Shown in pieces: positions 8,386-17,315 of a DNA stretch of 64,000 nucleotides. The notes under the pieces are model-generated. The model ran no database searches and was not told where the DNA came from. It worked only from the letters and a program-made list of their open reading frames with translations. The stretch is from Thalassolituus sp006212115 (GTDB lineage: Bacteria > Pseudomonadota > Gammaproteobacteria > Pseudomonadales > Oceanobacteraceae), in assembly GCF_040372045.1 (NCBI RefSeq), contig NZ_BAABWH010000007.1; one strand, 5' to 3'. Every line of letters starts with the position of its first letter. The first letter of the stretch is position 1. Both the position numbers and the translations under genes were made by a program.

Positions 8386-11300
8386 ATGGATGTTGTATCT
8401 ATGACCCTCCGTAATTGGATCTTGGGGTACGCGCTCGCCCTTTTCACGATAACGCCAGCCTACTCAGCTGTTTTGGAAACCCGAGAATACGACGGTGTTG
8501 TTTACGCATTGACCGATAACGATCAAATTCTCAGATTTGATCTCGAATCAGGATCAGAGTTAAATGCCATTGAATTGCAAAACCCAGCCCAACATTTAGC
8601 CGTTTCTGCAGATAAGATTATTCTTGCTAACGGACGTGAAGTTCGCGAGGTGTCGCTCCCAGACCTCACTGTATCCTATGTCGGTGGAACACCCGCCAAT
8701 GTCCTTGCTGTCTCTCTGGCTGAAGATTACATAATTACAGCGGAATCAGATAACCAGGCTCGACTCTACAGTTCCGAAGGCGTTGAATTGTACGATCGAT
8801 CCGTCTCAACAACTCAGGCTACTTTTATAACGAGTAAGATCTCTGAAAAAGTGGCTTACAGAAGTTCCAGTCAGATATGTACGACTGCAAAAGGCTCTAG
8901 CGAGAGCCTTACGATGAACTGTAACTATTTTTCTACAAATGAATATGGAGTATCAAACGGCGATATCCCCTTAGGGACTTCCGAGTTACTGGTTGGCTCT
9001 GGTTATTTATTAAACATCAACGAACGGCATGTTTCTTCCCGCATTCCATCGACAAATGTCATAGCAGCAACCAGGCTTTCTGGAGCCATTGCAGTACTAA
9101 GTAGTACAGGAGTACTGACTCAATTCTCTGAACAAGGGATTGAAACCGGTCAGTTTACCCCCTCAAGTCAATACAACTACTTGTCATCGTACGGAGACCA
9201 GTATGTTGTATTGAATATTACCGATAGCGGCTTCACCTCCGAGTATATTTCTCCAGAAATCGATATCGTTCCTCCTGTCGTTGTGAATACCCCCCCGGCA
9301 CTACCTGGCAACACCTCTTCGATAATTCCGGAAAACATTCTTACAACACAAGCCGGCAAGGCAATATTTTACGACTCGGAAACGGAAGGTCTCTATATCT
9401 GGGACATAATGCAAAACGCATTCACGGCTGCCTACTTCATGCATTCCGATGCCGTTAACCTAACTTATGACGAATACTCGGACTCAGTTTTCAGCATACA
9501 TTCAGATGGTTATTTACGAAAAATAGATCTCAGCCAAGAAACTCCACGAGTGTCTGCACTAGCATATTTACCGGGCTCCGACTGGACGGAACTAGCAGTA
9601 TTTATAGATAAAGTCGAAGTAAGAACCGCGATTTCCTGGGGTAAACACTTGATCGATCATTCAGGTGATTTTCTCAACATCTTCACACACCAATCCTATC
9701 CGATGAATGCCTCGTACTGGGTCACAGGAGAAAGCGCCTATTATCAGCTCTATCGTAACTATCTTCGTAAAAGTATCTATGACACTGATACGGAAACTTT
9801 TGTTACCACTTCCAATACATCGATTGGAGACAGCGTAGCGCAGACACTTTCTGTGTTACCCGAGCTGAATAGTGCCGTGATAAATAATGGTAAATTAATC
9901 AATCTTGAGACTTTATCGAATAGCCTGACTCTCAGTAGTGATATTTATCAGGCCGCCTATCCAGCTGCTCAGTTAATTACCGTTGCCAGCGATAAATCCG
10001 GCCTGCAGATATGGTCAGCAGCGGGTGAACTGACTTCATTCATTCACAAGGGTAACCCTGACGACCTCCGTCTCGTCTATGATGATACATATTTAGGCGT
10101 CATTCATATCAGCTCCGAAGGGACCGTCATCAACCGCTATAACATCGCATCAGGTGGCGATATTGATGAAGATACAGTCAGTGACTTCTTTGATAATTGC
10201 CCATCAGTTCCTAACACGAACCAAGCGGATCAGGACAACGATTACGTTGGCGACGCGTGCGATAATGATGTTGACGGCGATGATATTCCTAATGATATCG
10301 AAACAGCTAATGGGCTCGACCCCTTAAGTAATGCAGACCGGAACACAGATAAGGATAATGATGGCCTACCAAATGCCTACGAGTATTTGATTGGTGCCGA
10401 TATTTCGTCTGAATCTTCAGCCCCGTTCACTGGTCAATTCTCGATCGACTTTGATGACGGGCAGATTCCGTCATCCATCGTTACCCAGGGAGGAGAATGG
10501 TTTCTTCTTGAAGATTACGCCTACGATGTCGAAGGTTACGACCTTCGCGGCCCGATTGCAGAGAGCGGATATCCCCTACCTTACATTGAGTTCTATGCAA
10601 ACTTTGACGGCACGGGTGATTTACGATTTAGCAGAACCTCTGATAACTCGTATGGCAGCTCACCTATTCTGAGAATATACATCGCTGGCTCTGAGGTAAC
10701 TGAACAGTACCGAGATGGTTATCGCTATATTGATGGTTCAGATATCCCTGATGGTATCCAACAAGTAAGAATAGAATTACAGATACCGTCGTATAACTAT
10801 AATGACCCTGATGAGCAGGTCATAATCGATGATATTGAATACAAGACATACGTCGGACCGGACCGGGACGACGATGGTATCCCCGACGACAGCGATAACT
10901 GTTATTCGGTTCAAAACCCAGACCAGATTGATTCAGATATGGATGGTCGGGGTGACGCATGCGATAGCTACTTTGATGACTGGGACGAAGATGGCATCCC
11001 AGACGTACTCGATAATTGTATATGGGATTACAATCCAAGCCAGGCAGATAGTGATAACAACGGAACAGGCGATGCTTGCGATTACGTCTATACAGATGAT
11101 GCCGATGACGATGGCATCACAGACCTACTTGATAATTGTGTATGGGATTACAACCCAAGCCAGACAGATAGTGACAATGACGGAACCGGCGATGCTTGTG
11201 AGTACGTCTACACAGATGATGACGCTGATGATGATGGCGTCAGCAACTGGATAGACAACTGTCCTGACATAGCTAACTATGACCAAGCAGACAGTGATAT

Positions 11301-12099
11301 CGACTATCTGGGAGACGCATGTGATGACGACATTGATGGCGACGGCCTGAAGAATGACGACGAAGAAACCTTAGGCAGAGATCCTCTAATATCTGAAGGT
11401 ATCTGGTATGACTCTGATAATGACGGAGTCGCCGACTTTATCGAATTAAGAATGGGCAGTTCGATAAGTGAGACCGATGAGTTCTCTGGTGTAGATCTTC
11501 GCTCGTACTTCCCATTGGGGAATATGCAAAGCAACTACCTCAGTGACTATGCTGGCGAATACCGAATCAATATGGAGTTCATTGGAGATAATCGCTACAA
11601 GCGCTGGTTCAATGACGATGAATGCTACAGCATAGTGGAAGCACGTCCCGATGGTATTTATCTTACAGAGCAGGTTTGCGACGAAGAAGAAGGCGAAGAT
11701 ATTCGTTGGGTATTTACCGATCGTTTAATCATGCCAGCAGAGTTAACCCCGGGCGAACCCATTACCATTGCGTACACCTATGAACAGTTTGAGGGTGATA
11801 ACCTGATGGGTATCTATACGAATAGCCATAACCTGACTCTGGTTGGTCAAGGACAGCAAGAGTTCAACGGGGTGACAGTAAACACCATTGAGCTGATGTA
11901 TGACAACGAAGAGGACTCCGCAGAAACTTATGCAGAGGGCTTAGGCTTCTTCTCTACACAGCGAATTCAGCTTCAATCGTCACAGATATCCTCTCAGGAA
12001 GAATGGCCATCAAGTGGCGGAAGCGGGGGCGCCTTTAACCTATTCTGGTTGTTACTCGCGTCTATTGGTTTACTGACCAGACAGCGAAGAGCCTACTGA
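8386..12099 (+). CDS. Large secreted thrombospondin type 3 repeat protein with GlyGly-CTERM-like tail
   Basis: A 1,237-aa exported protein of unknown function. The N-terminus has a signal peptide; the start could be the ATG at 8386 or the one at 8401 (NWILGYALALFTITPAYSA is the hydrophobic core and cleavage region). Residues about 30-580 look like an irregular beta-propeller-type domain. Residues about 585-665 and 825-1000 are Asp-rich calcium-binding thrombospondin type 3 repeats (DDDGIPDDSDNC, DSDNDGTGDAC), including a 40-residue tandem duplication. The last 28 residues are SSGGSGG, a hydrophobic segment and RQRR, matching the GlyGly-CTERM sorting signal processed by rhombosortase and type II secretion. 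No rhombosortase gene is in the window. It is probably a cell-surface or released protein. Confidence 0.8.
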   Translation: MDVVSMTLRNWILGYALALFTITPAYSAVLETREYDGVVYALTDNDQILRFDLESGSELNAIELQNPAQHLAVSADKIILANGREVREVSLPDLTVSYVGGTPANVLAVSLAEDYIITAESDNQARLYSSEGVELYDRSVSTTQATFITSKISEKVAYRSSSQICTTAKGSSESLTMNCNYFSTNEYGVSNGDIPLGTSELLVGSGYLLNINERHVSSRIPSTNVIAATRLSGAIAVLSSTGVLTQFSEQGIETGQFTPSSQYNYLSSYGDQYVVLNITDSGFTSEYISPEIDIVPPVVVNTPPALPGNTSSIIPENILTTQAGKAIFYDSETEGLYIWDIMQNAFTAAYFMHSDAVNLTYDEYSDSVFSIHSDGYLRKIDLSQETPRVSALAYLPGSDWTELAVFIDKVEVRTAISWGKHLIDHSGDFLNIFTHQSYPMNASYWVTGESAYYQLYRNYLRKSIYDTDTETFVTTSNTSIGDSVAQTLSVLPELNSAVINNGKLINLETLSNSLTLSSDIYQAAYPAAQLITVASDKSGLQIWSAAGELTSFIHKGNPDDLRLVYDDTYLGVIHISSEGTVINRYNIASGGDIDEDTVSDFFDNCPSVPNTNQADQDNDYVGDACDNDVDGDDIPNDIETANGLDPLSNADRNTDKDNDGLPNAYEYLIGADISSESSAPFTGQFSIDFDDGQIPSSIVTQGGEWFLLEDYAYDVEGYDLRGPIAESGYPLPYIEFYANFDGTGDLRFSRTSDNSYGSSPILRIYIAGSEVTEQYRDGYRYIDGSDIPDGIQQVRIELQIPSYNYNDPDEQVIIDDIEYKTYVGPDRDDDGIPDDSDNCYSVQNPDQIDSDMDGRGDACDSYFDDWDEDGIPDVLDNCIWDYNPSQADSDNNGTGDACDYVYTDDADDDGITDLLDNCVWDYNPSQTDSDNDGTGDACEYVYTDDDADDDGVSNWIDNCPDIANYDQADSDIDYLGDACDDDIDGDGLKNDDEETLGRDPLISEGIWYDSDNDGVADFIELRMGSSISETDEFSGVDLRSYFPLGNMQSNYLSDYAGEYRINMEFIGDNRYKRWFNDDECYSIVEARPDGIYLTEQVCDEEEGEDIRWVFTDRLIMPAELTPGEPITIAYTYEQFEGDNLMGIYTNSHNLTLVGQGQQEFNGVTVNTIELMYDNEEDSAETYAEGLGFFSTQRIQLQSSQISSQEEWPSSGGSGGAFNLFWLLLASIGLLTRQRRAY
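10984..11223 (+). repeat. Tandem 120-bp duplication inside the thrombospondin type 3 region
   Basis: Two adjacent 120-bp units (10984-11103 and 11104-11223), each encoding 40 residues around NCxWDYNPSQ and GTGDAC. They differ mostly at synonymous or conservative positions, which indicates a fairly recent in-frame duplication. Confidence 0.85.
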
Positions 12100-12125
12100 G
12101 AAAAGACTAAACAATGATTCAAATA

Positions 12126-12148
12126 ACCGGGCCAAGTGCCCGGTTTTT
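12126..12148 (+). terminator. Rho-independent terminator of the large secreted protein gene
   Basis: Stem ACCGGGC / GCCCGGT, loop CAAGT, then a run of five T. Confidence 0.9.
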
Positions 12149-12240
12149 GTCTCTCTTAGGCGATGTTTACAATCATAACGATGCCGCGGTTAAGAAAAGT
12201 TGTTAGGATCGGAAGAAACGACCTGTATGGAAAACATAGC

Positions 12241-13218
12241 ATGCATCGTCTCTTCACTTTCTTATTACTCACAATGGCGTCGGGATGCTCTCTCGTTTTC
12301 GCCGAGACACTGACCTTTGCCTTAGTCGCCAAAAGCACATCGGATCCGAACTTTGTACTAGCCTGGGAAGCCTGTGACAGAGCAGCCCAAAGGGACGGCA
12401 ATCGCTGTGAGCTCTTGGGTGAAGCTGGTGTCGCGAATGCCCACCTTCAAGCCAAAGCGATTGAAGATGCACTCGCCTCTCAGAAGTACGCAGCGCTTGC
12501 GGTTTCAGTCACCCAATCCGAGTTTGTTGCCTCTGCTCTCGCACAAGCCAACATCCCTGTCGTTACCTTTGATTCGCCATTTAATGACACTGAATTTGAC
12601 GCTGCGCCTACTTACGTTGGGGTGAACAATTACCTGTTCGGCAGAGACCTCGGCATGATGGCACAATGGCTGCGCCCACATGCGGGAACACTTTGCATTA
12701 TGTCGGTCGAGCACGACCCTAATCTACAACAGCGCGTAGAGGGTATCAGGCGGGCGCTGAGTGGCGACCCTGAAAGAAGTAGCGATCTTCCGCTTGATAG
12801 CGAGCAAGGATGGACTGAAGCTGATCGCTGCCCCCTTTTGTCCGCTGGCAGCTCTGCTGACGCACTAACCCAACTACGAGGCATACTGCAGAATATACGC
12901 CCTGATGTTCTGATCTCGGTCGGACACTGGCCGGTGATTAATGAAAGAGGTTTCCGAACGTTACTCGAGGAGAACAACCTGAAAACTGGCACCTACGGTC
13001 CAGGGATCATAGTTGGCGTGGGAGGAATAACCAGTAGCTACCGGGAGCTTCTTACCGAGGGCCTTCTGTCCGGTATCGTCAGTATCGACTTCGATGAAAT
13101 TGGTGCCAAAACCTACCAACAAATGAACGCCATAGTAAAAGGGAAACCCGTCGAGCCGTCTGTCTATACGAACAGTATTTTTATTCCACCCCAGGCGCGG
13201 GCTCATCCAGACGAATGA
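12241..13218 (+). CDS. Periplasmic sugar-binding-protein-like (type 1 fold)
   Basis: Periplasmic solute-binding protein of the ribose/LacI-type fold, 325 aa from the ATG at 12241. The upstream in-frame extension to 12163 lacks a signal peptide, so the later start is preferred. The signal peptide ends near SGCSLVFA, followed by the mature start ETLTFALVAKSTSDPNF. Family features: KAIEDALASQKYAALAVSV, ANIPVVTFDSP (hinge and ligand loop) and ISVGHWPVINERG. No permease or ATPase gene is adjacent, so it may serve a distant transporter or act as a sensor. Its 3' end overlaps the convergent pseudouridine synthase gene by 38 bases. Confidence 0.78.
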   Translation: MHRLFTFLLLTMASGCSLVFAETLTFALVAKSTSDPNFVLAWEACDRAAQRDGNRCELLGEAGVANAHLQAKAIEDALASQKYAALAVSVTQSEFVASALAQANIPVVTFDSPFNDTEFDAAPTYVGVNNYLFGRDLGMMAQWLRPHAGTLCIMSVEHDPNLQQRVEGIRRALSGDPERSSDLPLDSEQGWTEADRCPLLSAGSSADALTQLRGILQNIRPDVLISVGHWPVINERGFRTLLEENNLKTGTYGPGIIVGVGGITSSYRELLTEGLLSGIVSIDFDEIGAKTYQQMNAIVKGKPVEPSVYTNSIFIPPQARAHPDE

Positions 13219-14107
13219 TCTCGAGTCCTTCAGGCAGCGACAGCTGAATTTCAACTGCGACCAGCTTTTGACAGGTTGCCCCCAACACCTGAAAATCGTC
13301 CTCGCTGAGGGCTCCGTCCAATCGTTTGAGATAGTAGCGCCCATCAAAGGAATAAATTTTATCCCCCACTATCGGGTGGCCCAAGGACGCAAGATGCGCC
13401 CGTATCTGATGCTTCCTGCCGGTCAGGAGTGTGCATTCAATCTCTGTGAACTCCCCCGAACGGGCGACGACATCAAACCGTGTCTGCGAAGGTTTCACCG
13501 ATACGAACACAGGATCAGACTCATCGGTTACAGGAAACATCTGTGTTCGAATTAAACTGTCTACACGCTCCGAAAGCGCTGTAACAACCTCTTTACTCTG
13601 CCATTCCGGGTCACCCCACACCGTCGCGTGATACACCTTTTTGGTCATCAACCGCGACAAGCGCTTCTTCCAACGCTTGTCGGCAGCTTCGTGCTTGGCA
13701 ATCAGAATCAAACCGGCGGTTTCTGCATCGAGCCGGTGCAATAGGCGCGCATCGCGCCAAGGGGTGTGACGGCGTACTTCCGAGATCAGGGTTCCGAACA
13801 AATTGCGTGTAGTTCGACTAACTGGTAGCTGATGAGGCTTGTAAACGACCATCAGGTCATGGCGCTCCCAAACGACATACCAACCCCGATCAACTGGCCC
13901 CTCAATGTGATCCGACAACTCAATACTGAGTACGCCATTCTCTGGCAGTGTACGCCCGGCTACGAACGGCTCACCATCTATACGACACATGGCAGCCAAA
14001 GCATTTCGCTGCTCCGCAGAGTGACGCGGTAGTAACCACGCTATCGCGTCATCAAGTGATTGCCACGGGTCCGACGGGGTAAGCGAGCAAGAAAGACAGT
14101 AGCTCAT
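13181..14107 (-). CDS. RluA-family pseudouridine synthase
   Basis: Isomerises uridine to pseudouridine in rRNA or tRNA. The catalytic motif is HRLDAETAG (family consensus HRLDxxTSG), with the nucleophilic Asp. Downstream blocks LTGRKHQIRAHLASLGHPIVGD are typical of the RluA/RluC/RluD group (given here in part: HQIRAHLASLGHPIVGD). I start it at the ATG at 14107, which overlaps the stop of the upstream gene as ATGA, rather than at 14128. Length is 308 aa. The exact RNA target is unknown. The last 38 bases overlap the convergent binding-protein gene. Confidence 0.88.
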   Translation of the reverse strand: MSYCLSCSLTPSDPWQSLDDAIAWLLPRHSAEQRNALAAMCRIDGEPFVAGRTLPENGVLSIELSDHIEGPVDRGWYVVWERHDLMVVYKPHQLPVSRTTRNLFGTLISEVRRHTPWRDARLLHRLDAETAGLILIAKHEAADKRWKKRLSRLMTKKVYHATVWGDPEWQSKEVVTALSERVDSLIRTQMFPVTDESDPVFVSVKPSQTRFDVVARSGEFTEIECTLLTGRKHQIRAHLASLGHPIVGDKIYSFDGRYYLKRLDGALSEDDFQVLGATCQKLVAVEIQLSLPEGLEIIRLDEPAPGVE

Positions 14108-14556
14108 CCAGCCATCACACCGAGCCACGCAAGAGCCAGAAAGACATAACGTAGCAGCTTTCCTGTAAAGATTAATATCAACGACAGTGCAGTCGGCGTT
14201 CTACTTATCCCAGCGAGTACCACGAGAATATCTCCAACTATAGGCACCCAGCTCAGTAACAGGGACCACACGCCGTAACGATTAAACAGAGCCTCTGCTG
14301 CACGCCCGCGACGGGATAACACTCTTTTACTGTCATACCAGGCCCGACCAGCCTTACCCAGCCACCACGTCAGATAGCCCCCGAGTGTATTACCCAGGGT
14401 CGCTAAAGCAACCACCCATAACGCAGAAATGCTCTTTTCGAGCAGGACAATCACATACCACTCCGAGCCCAGCGGAAGGACAGAACCTGCCGCGAAAGAC
14501 AGCAGGAACATAATCAACAGGTTGGTCAAATCATCTGAAAAGACGATATCGGACAT
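14104..14556 (-). CDS. YqaA-family (DedA-like) inner-membrane protein
   Basis: Integral membrane protein of 150 aa in the SNARE-associated/VTT (DedA-like) group, close in length to E. coli YqaA. Hydrophobic segments lie near residues 10-30, 42-60 and 92-148. The family motifs GSEWYVIVLLE, LATLGNTLGGYLTWWLG and FNRYGVWSLLLSWVPIVGD (19 residues, with the conserved Gly-Asp) are clear. Related proteins are proposed to move lipids across the membrane; the role of YqaA itself is not established. It is translationally coupled (ATGA) to the pseudouridine synthase downstream. Confidence 0.85.
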   Translation of the reverse strand: MSDIVFSDDLTNLLIMFLLSFAAGSVLPLGSEWYVIVLLEKSISALWVVALATLGNTLGGYLTWWLGKAGRAWYDSKRVLSRRGRAAEALFNRYGVWSLLLSWVPIVGDILVVLAGISRTPTALSLILIFTGKLLRYVFLALAWLGVMAG

Positions 14557-14621
14557 AGCGGTTAAACACCTGTCTGTTACACTTCGTGCTTTAGTTTAAC
14601 AGCCAGAGTGCATGGGTCCTC

Positions 14622-15500
14622 ATGTTGCAGTCATTATTCAAAGAAAAATACGGCATTCCACTGGACGAAATAAAGCGCCGACACGCGTATGAAGATTCAA
14701 AGTTTATCCGCGTACAAGGCATGGACGTTCATTATCGTGATGTTGGCGAAGGCCCTGTATTACTTCTTCTTCACGGAATGTTCTCTTCACTGCACACATG
14801 GGAAGACTGGATAGAAACTCTGAAACAAGACTTCCGGGTTATTGCATTAGACGCACCGAATTATGGCCTGACAGGCGCACACCCTAACGGTATGTTTAAG
14901 CATATTTACAGTGATTTCCTGAATGACTTTACCGATGCATTGGATATCAAAGAATGCATGCTCGCGGGCAATTCACTTGGTGGCTGGATGTCGTGGGAAT
15001 TTGCAGGACGCTATCCTGAAAAAGTGAAAAAGATCATTCTAATTGATTCCGCGGGATTCTTATTTGTAGTTCCCTGGCTGTTACTGACGCTTGCACTGCC
15101 GGGTGCTACTTTCCTTGGGCAGCGAGTGAAATACCCGAAAGGCGCGTTCTGGGCAGTTATTAAGGATGTCTACGGTGATCGCTCAAAAGTCACCAAAGAA
15201 AAAGTGGATCTTTACTACGACCTTTCCATGCGCGAGGGAAATCGAATGGCTTCCGCTCGTGTCGTACACTTTATCCGCAATAACTTTGGTTTCAGAACCG
15301 GCTACATGAAGAATATCCACCAGCCAACATTGGTTATGTGGGGGCGCAAGGATCGCTGGATTCCGCTACGCCACGTGAAATCCTTTATGAAAAAGATCCG
15401 TAATTCCGAATCGATTATTTACGATGACGCTGGGCATATGCCGATGGAAGAAATTCCGGATATTAGCGTAAAGGATGCGCGAGAGTTTTTGCTACGTTAA
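14622..15500 (+). CDS. Alpha/beta hydrolase, copy A
   Basis: Alpha/beta-hydrolase-fold enzyme of 292 aa, probably an esterase or lipase-like hydrolase. Oxyanion region LLLHGMFSS (about 48-56), nucleophile elbow GNSLGG with Ser118, acid in WGRKDRW, and catalytic His in DDAGHMPMEEIP near the C-terminus. A hydrophobic lid segment (FLFVVPWLLLTLALPGA) around 145-162 suggests a lipidic substrate or membrane association. It is clearly paralogous to the gene at 17316: both share a VYGD block, an MEEIP block and the ending SVKDA-EFL. It overlaps the convergent phoD-like gene by 4 bases. Confidence 0.85.
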   Translation: MLQSLFKEKYGIPLDEIKRRHAYEDSKFIRVQGMDVHYRDVGEGPVLLLLHGMFSSLHTWEDWIETLKQDFRVIALDAPNYGLTGAHPNGMFKHIYSDFLNDFTDALDIKECMLAGNSLGGWMSWEFAGRYPEKVKKIILIDSAGFLFVVPWLLLTLALPGATFLGQRVKYPKGAFWAVIKDVYGDRSKVTKEKVDLYYDLSMREGNRMASARVVHFIRNNFGFRTGYMKNIHQPTLVMWGRKDRWIPLRHVKSFMKKIRNSESIIYDDAGHMPMEEIPDISVKDAREFLLR

Positions 15501-17140
15501 GGCGAATACCACGCAGCGATTCGCTCTTTAATGCTCATTCCGTCAGGAGTCCCACCTGACGGAGTCCAGTTTCGAAGATACGCAAGATCATCAGAAAACT
15601 CTGCCATTGGTGTTCCCTCGCCCTCGAGCGATACGGGTACTGACTCGATAAAGTCGCATGTATCCCGCGCCACTTTTAATGCCTTCAGACAACTTACTGT
15701 GTAGCGAGGACTGTCTACACGATTCACAGCCCACCACTCCGCTTGCAACGTCTCGTGAGTAATGTCGAGCAATACAAATCCCCGGTAATAAAAATCAACG
15801 AATTCAAGGTGTGGCATTACCTGAGATAAAGAGGAGGCAGCAACCATCGCAGCCGTTTGATTAGTAATACCCGGAGACGTCACCGCCGGCGTAACCAATT
15901 CAAACCCAAGAGGGTGATCCGTTGAGGCAAAAGGGTCTTCGTATAACGTCATCGCCCAACTGGAGTGAATGTCCCCAGTAAGCACACCGAAATTACTGAT
16001 TTGGTGCTTTCGTAAACAACCAAAGAGACGACGACGCGCTGCGGGGTATCCATCCCATTGATCGTAGTTTAGAGGCTGATCAGCCAGACCCAGCTGAGCC
16101 ATCATCACTTGCTGACCCAATAGCTTCCAGGTAACGCCCTGCTGCTGAGCCTCCATTAAGCGGCCTTCCAGCCACTGCTCCTGCTCCATTCCCAGTAACG
16201 TACGCTCTTCCATCTGAGTTTGCTGGGGCAGTGACGCGGGCTCGTCCCGGCCGGCTAATCGTGTATCAAGGACAGAGAGGTCCAATAAATCTCCGAAGCG
16301 GTATCCTCGATACAATGCCAACCTGCCTGTATGGCTGATCTCCCGCACAGGCATCCACTCATAATACGCCTGCACCGCTGCATTCAGTCGAACACTCCAG
16401 TCTCCCTGCTGATCAGAGTGATTCTTCGCACCGCCCTGCCAGGCATTATTGGCAACTTCATGGTCATCCCAGATCGCGATAAAAGCATGACTACGATGAA
16501 CCGCCTGAGAGTCCTTATCTGCTTTGTAGCAGGCATGTCGTGCACGGTAATCGGCGAGACTGACGGTTTCCTGTAACGGCTCGTTTATCCGACCACTTGA
16601 TAGGGATTCCTCGATATTGGCGTATTCATAAATGTAATCACCGAGGTGTAAGATAACATCAAGGTCAGAGCGGCCAGCTAATTCGCGATAAACATTAAAA
16701 TATCCTGCCGCGTAATTAGAACAGGATGTAAACGCGAGGCGAATACGGTCGACATGACCATCAGGAAGAGTACGGAATCGACCCGTATCTGACCAATGCC
16801 CGGAACAGTAAAAAGCATAGAAATAGGCGTGCCCTGGAGCAAGGCCACGCACGTCGTGCTTAACCGTGTAATCCCTCTCGGCCGACGTGTAACCGCTTCC
16901 CTCGGCCACGATATTATTTAAACCACGGTCTGTGGCAATAACCCAGCGATAAGCCAACCCGCCTTGCTGCCCAGAAGGTGTTAACCGAGTCCAGATAATG
17001 ATGGCGTCCGAAAGTGGATCACCACTGGCAACACCATGCTGGAAAGGGTATCCGGACTGAGTGCGCTGATCTTTACCGCCCGCCAGTACAAATCCGCTGG
17101 CTAAGCTGTCGATCAGAAATTCCCTGCGGGACAGAGGCAT
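15497..17140 (-). CDS. phoD: PhoD-family alkaline phosphatase / phosphodiesterase
   Basis: Exported metallophosphoesterase of the PhoD family (phosphomono- and diester hydrolysis, Ca/Fe dependent in studied members), 547 aa. The N-terminus SRREFLIDSLASGFVLAGG is a twin-arginine-type signal, as usual for PhoD. Core motifs: GVASGDP and IIWTRLTP (N-terminal domain), metal ligands LHLGDYIYEY, IWDDHEVANNAW and LTGDIHSSWA. It sits between two paralogous alpha/beta hydrolases that are on the opposite strand. No Pho box was identified. Confidence 0.9.
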   Translation of the reverse strand: MPLSRREFLIDSLASGFVLAGGKDQRTQSGYPFQHGVASGDPLSDAIIIWTRLTPSGQQGGLAYRWVIATDRGLNNIVAEGSGYTSAERDYTVKHDVRGLAPGHAYFYAFYCSGHWSDTGRFRTLPDGHVDRIRLAFTSCSNYAAGYFNVYRELAGRSDLDVILHLGDYIYEYANIEESLSSGRINEPLQETVSLADYRARHACYKADKDSQAVHRSHAFIAIWDDHEVANNAWQGGAKNHSDQQGDWSVRLNAAVQAYYEWMPVREISHTGRLALYRGYRFGDLLDLSVLDTRLAGRDEPASLPQQTQMEERTLLGMEQEQWLEGRLMEAQQQGVTWKLLGQQVMMAQLGLADQPLNYDQWDGYPAARRRLFGCLRKHQISNFGVLTGDIHSSWAMTLYEDPFASTDHPLGFELVTPAVTSPGITNQTAAMVAASSLSQVMPHLEFVDFYYRGFVLLDITHETLQAEWWAVNRVDSPRYTVSCLKALKVARDTCDFIESVPVSLEGEGTPMAEFSDDLAYLRNWTPSGGTPDGMSIKERIAAWYSP

Positions 17141-17315
17141 CGCTAAAGCTCATTCTGTGTCTGACGCGTACAGTAAGCCCTGTTCAAATTACAGGCAGAT
17201 GGCCCCTATCTGACAAAACGATGACAATTTCACAGCCAATGCTGTCGCTATACAACCTCCCCGTTACAACCAGAGACGTGCATTCTTCGGGTGTGTAAAA
17301 ATTAAGGAAAACAGC

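Noticed and set aside
10900..11350. Repeated DNA resembling a CRISPR or tandem array
   Set aside because: The repeats are in frame and encode calcium-binding thrombospondin type 3 units; no spacers.
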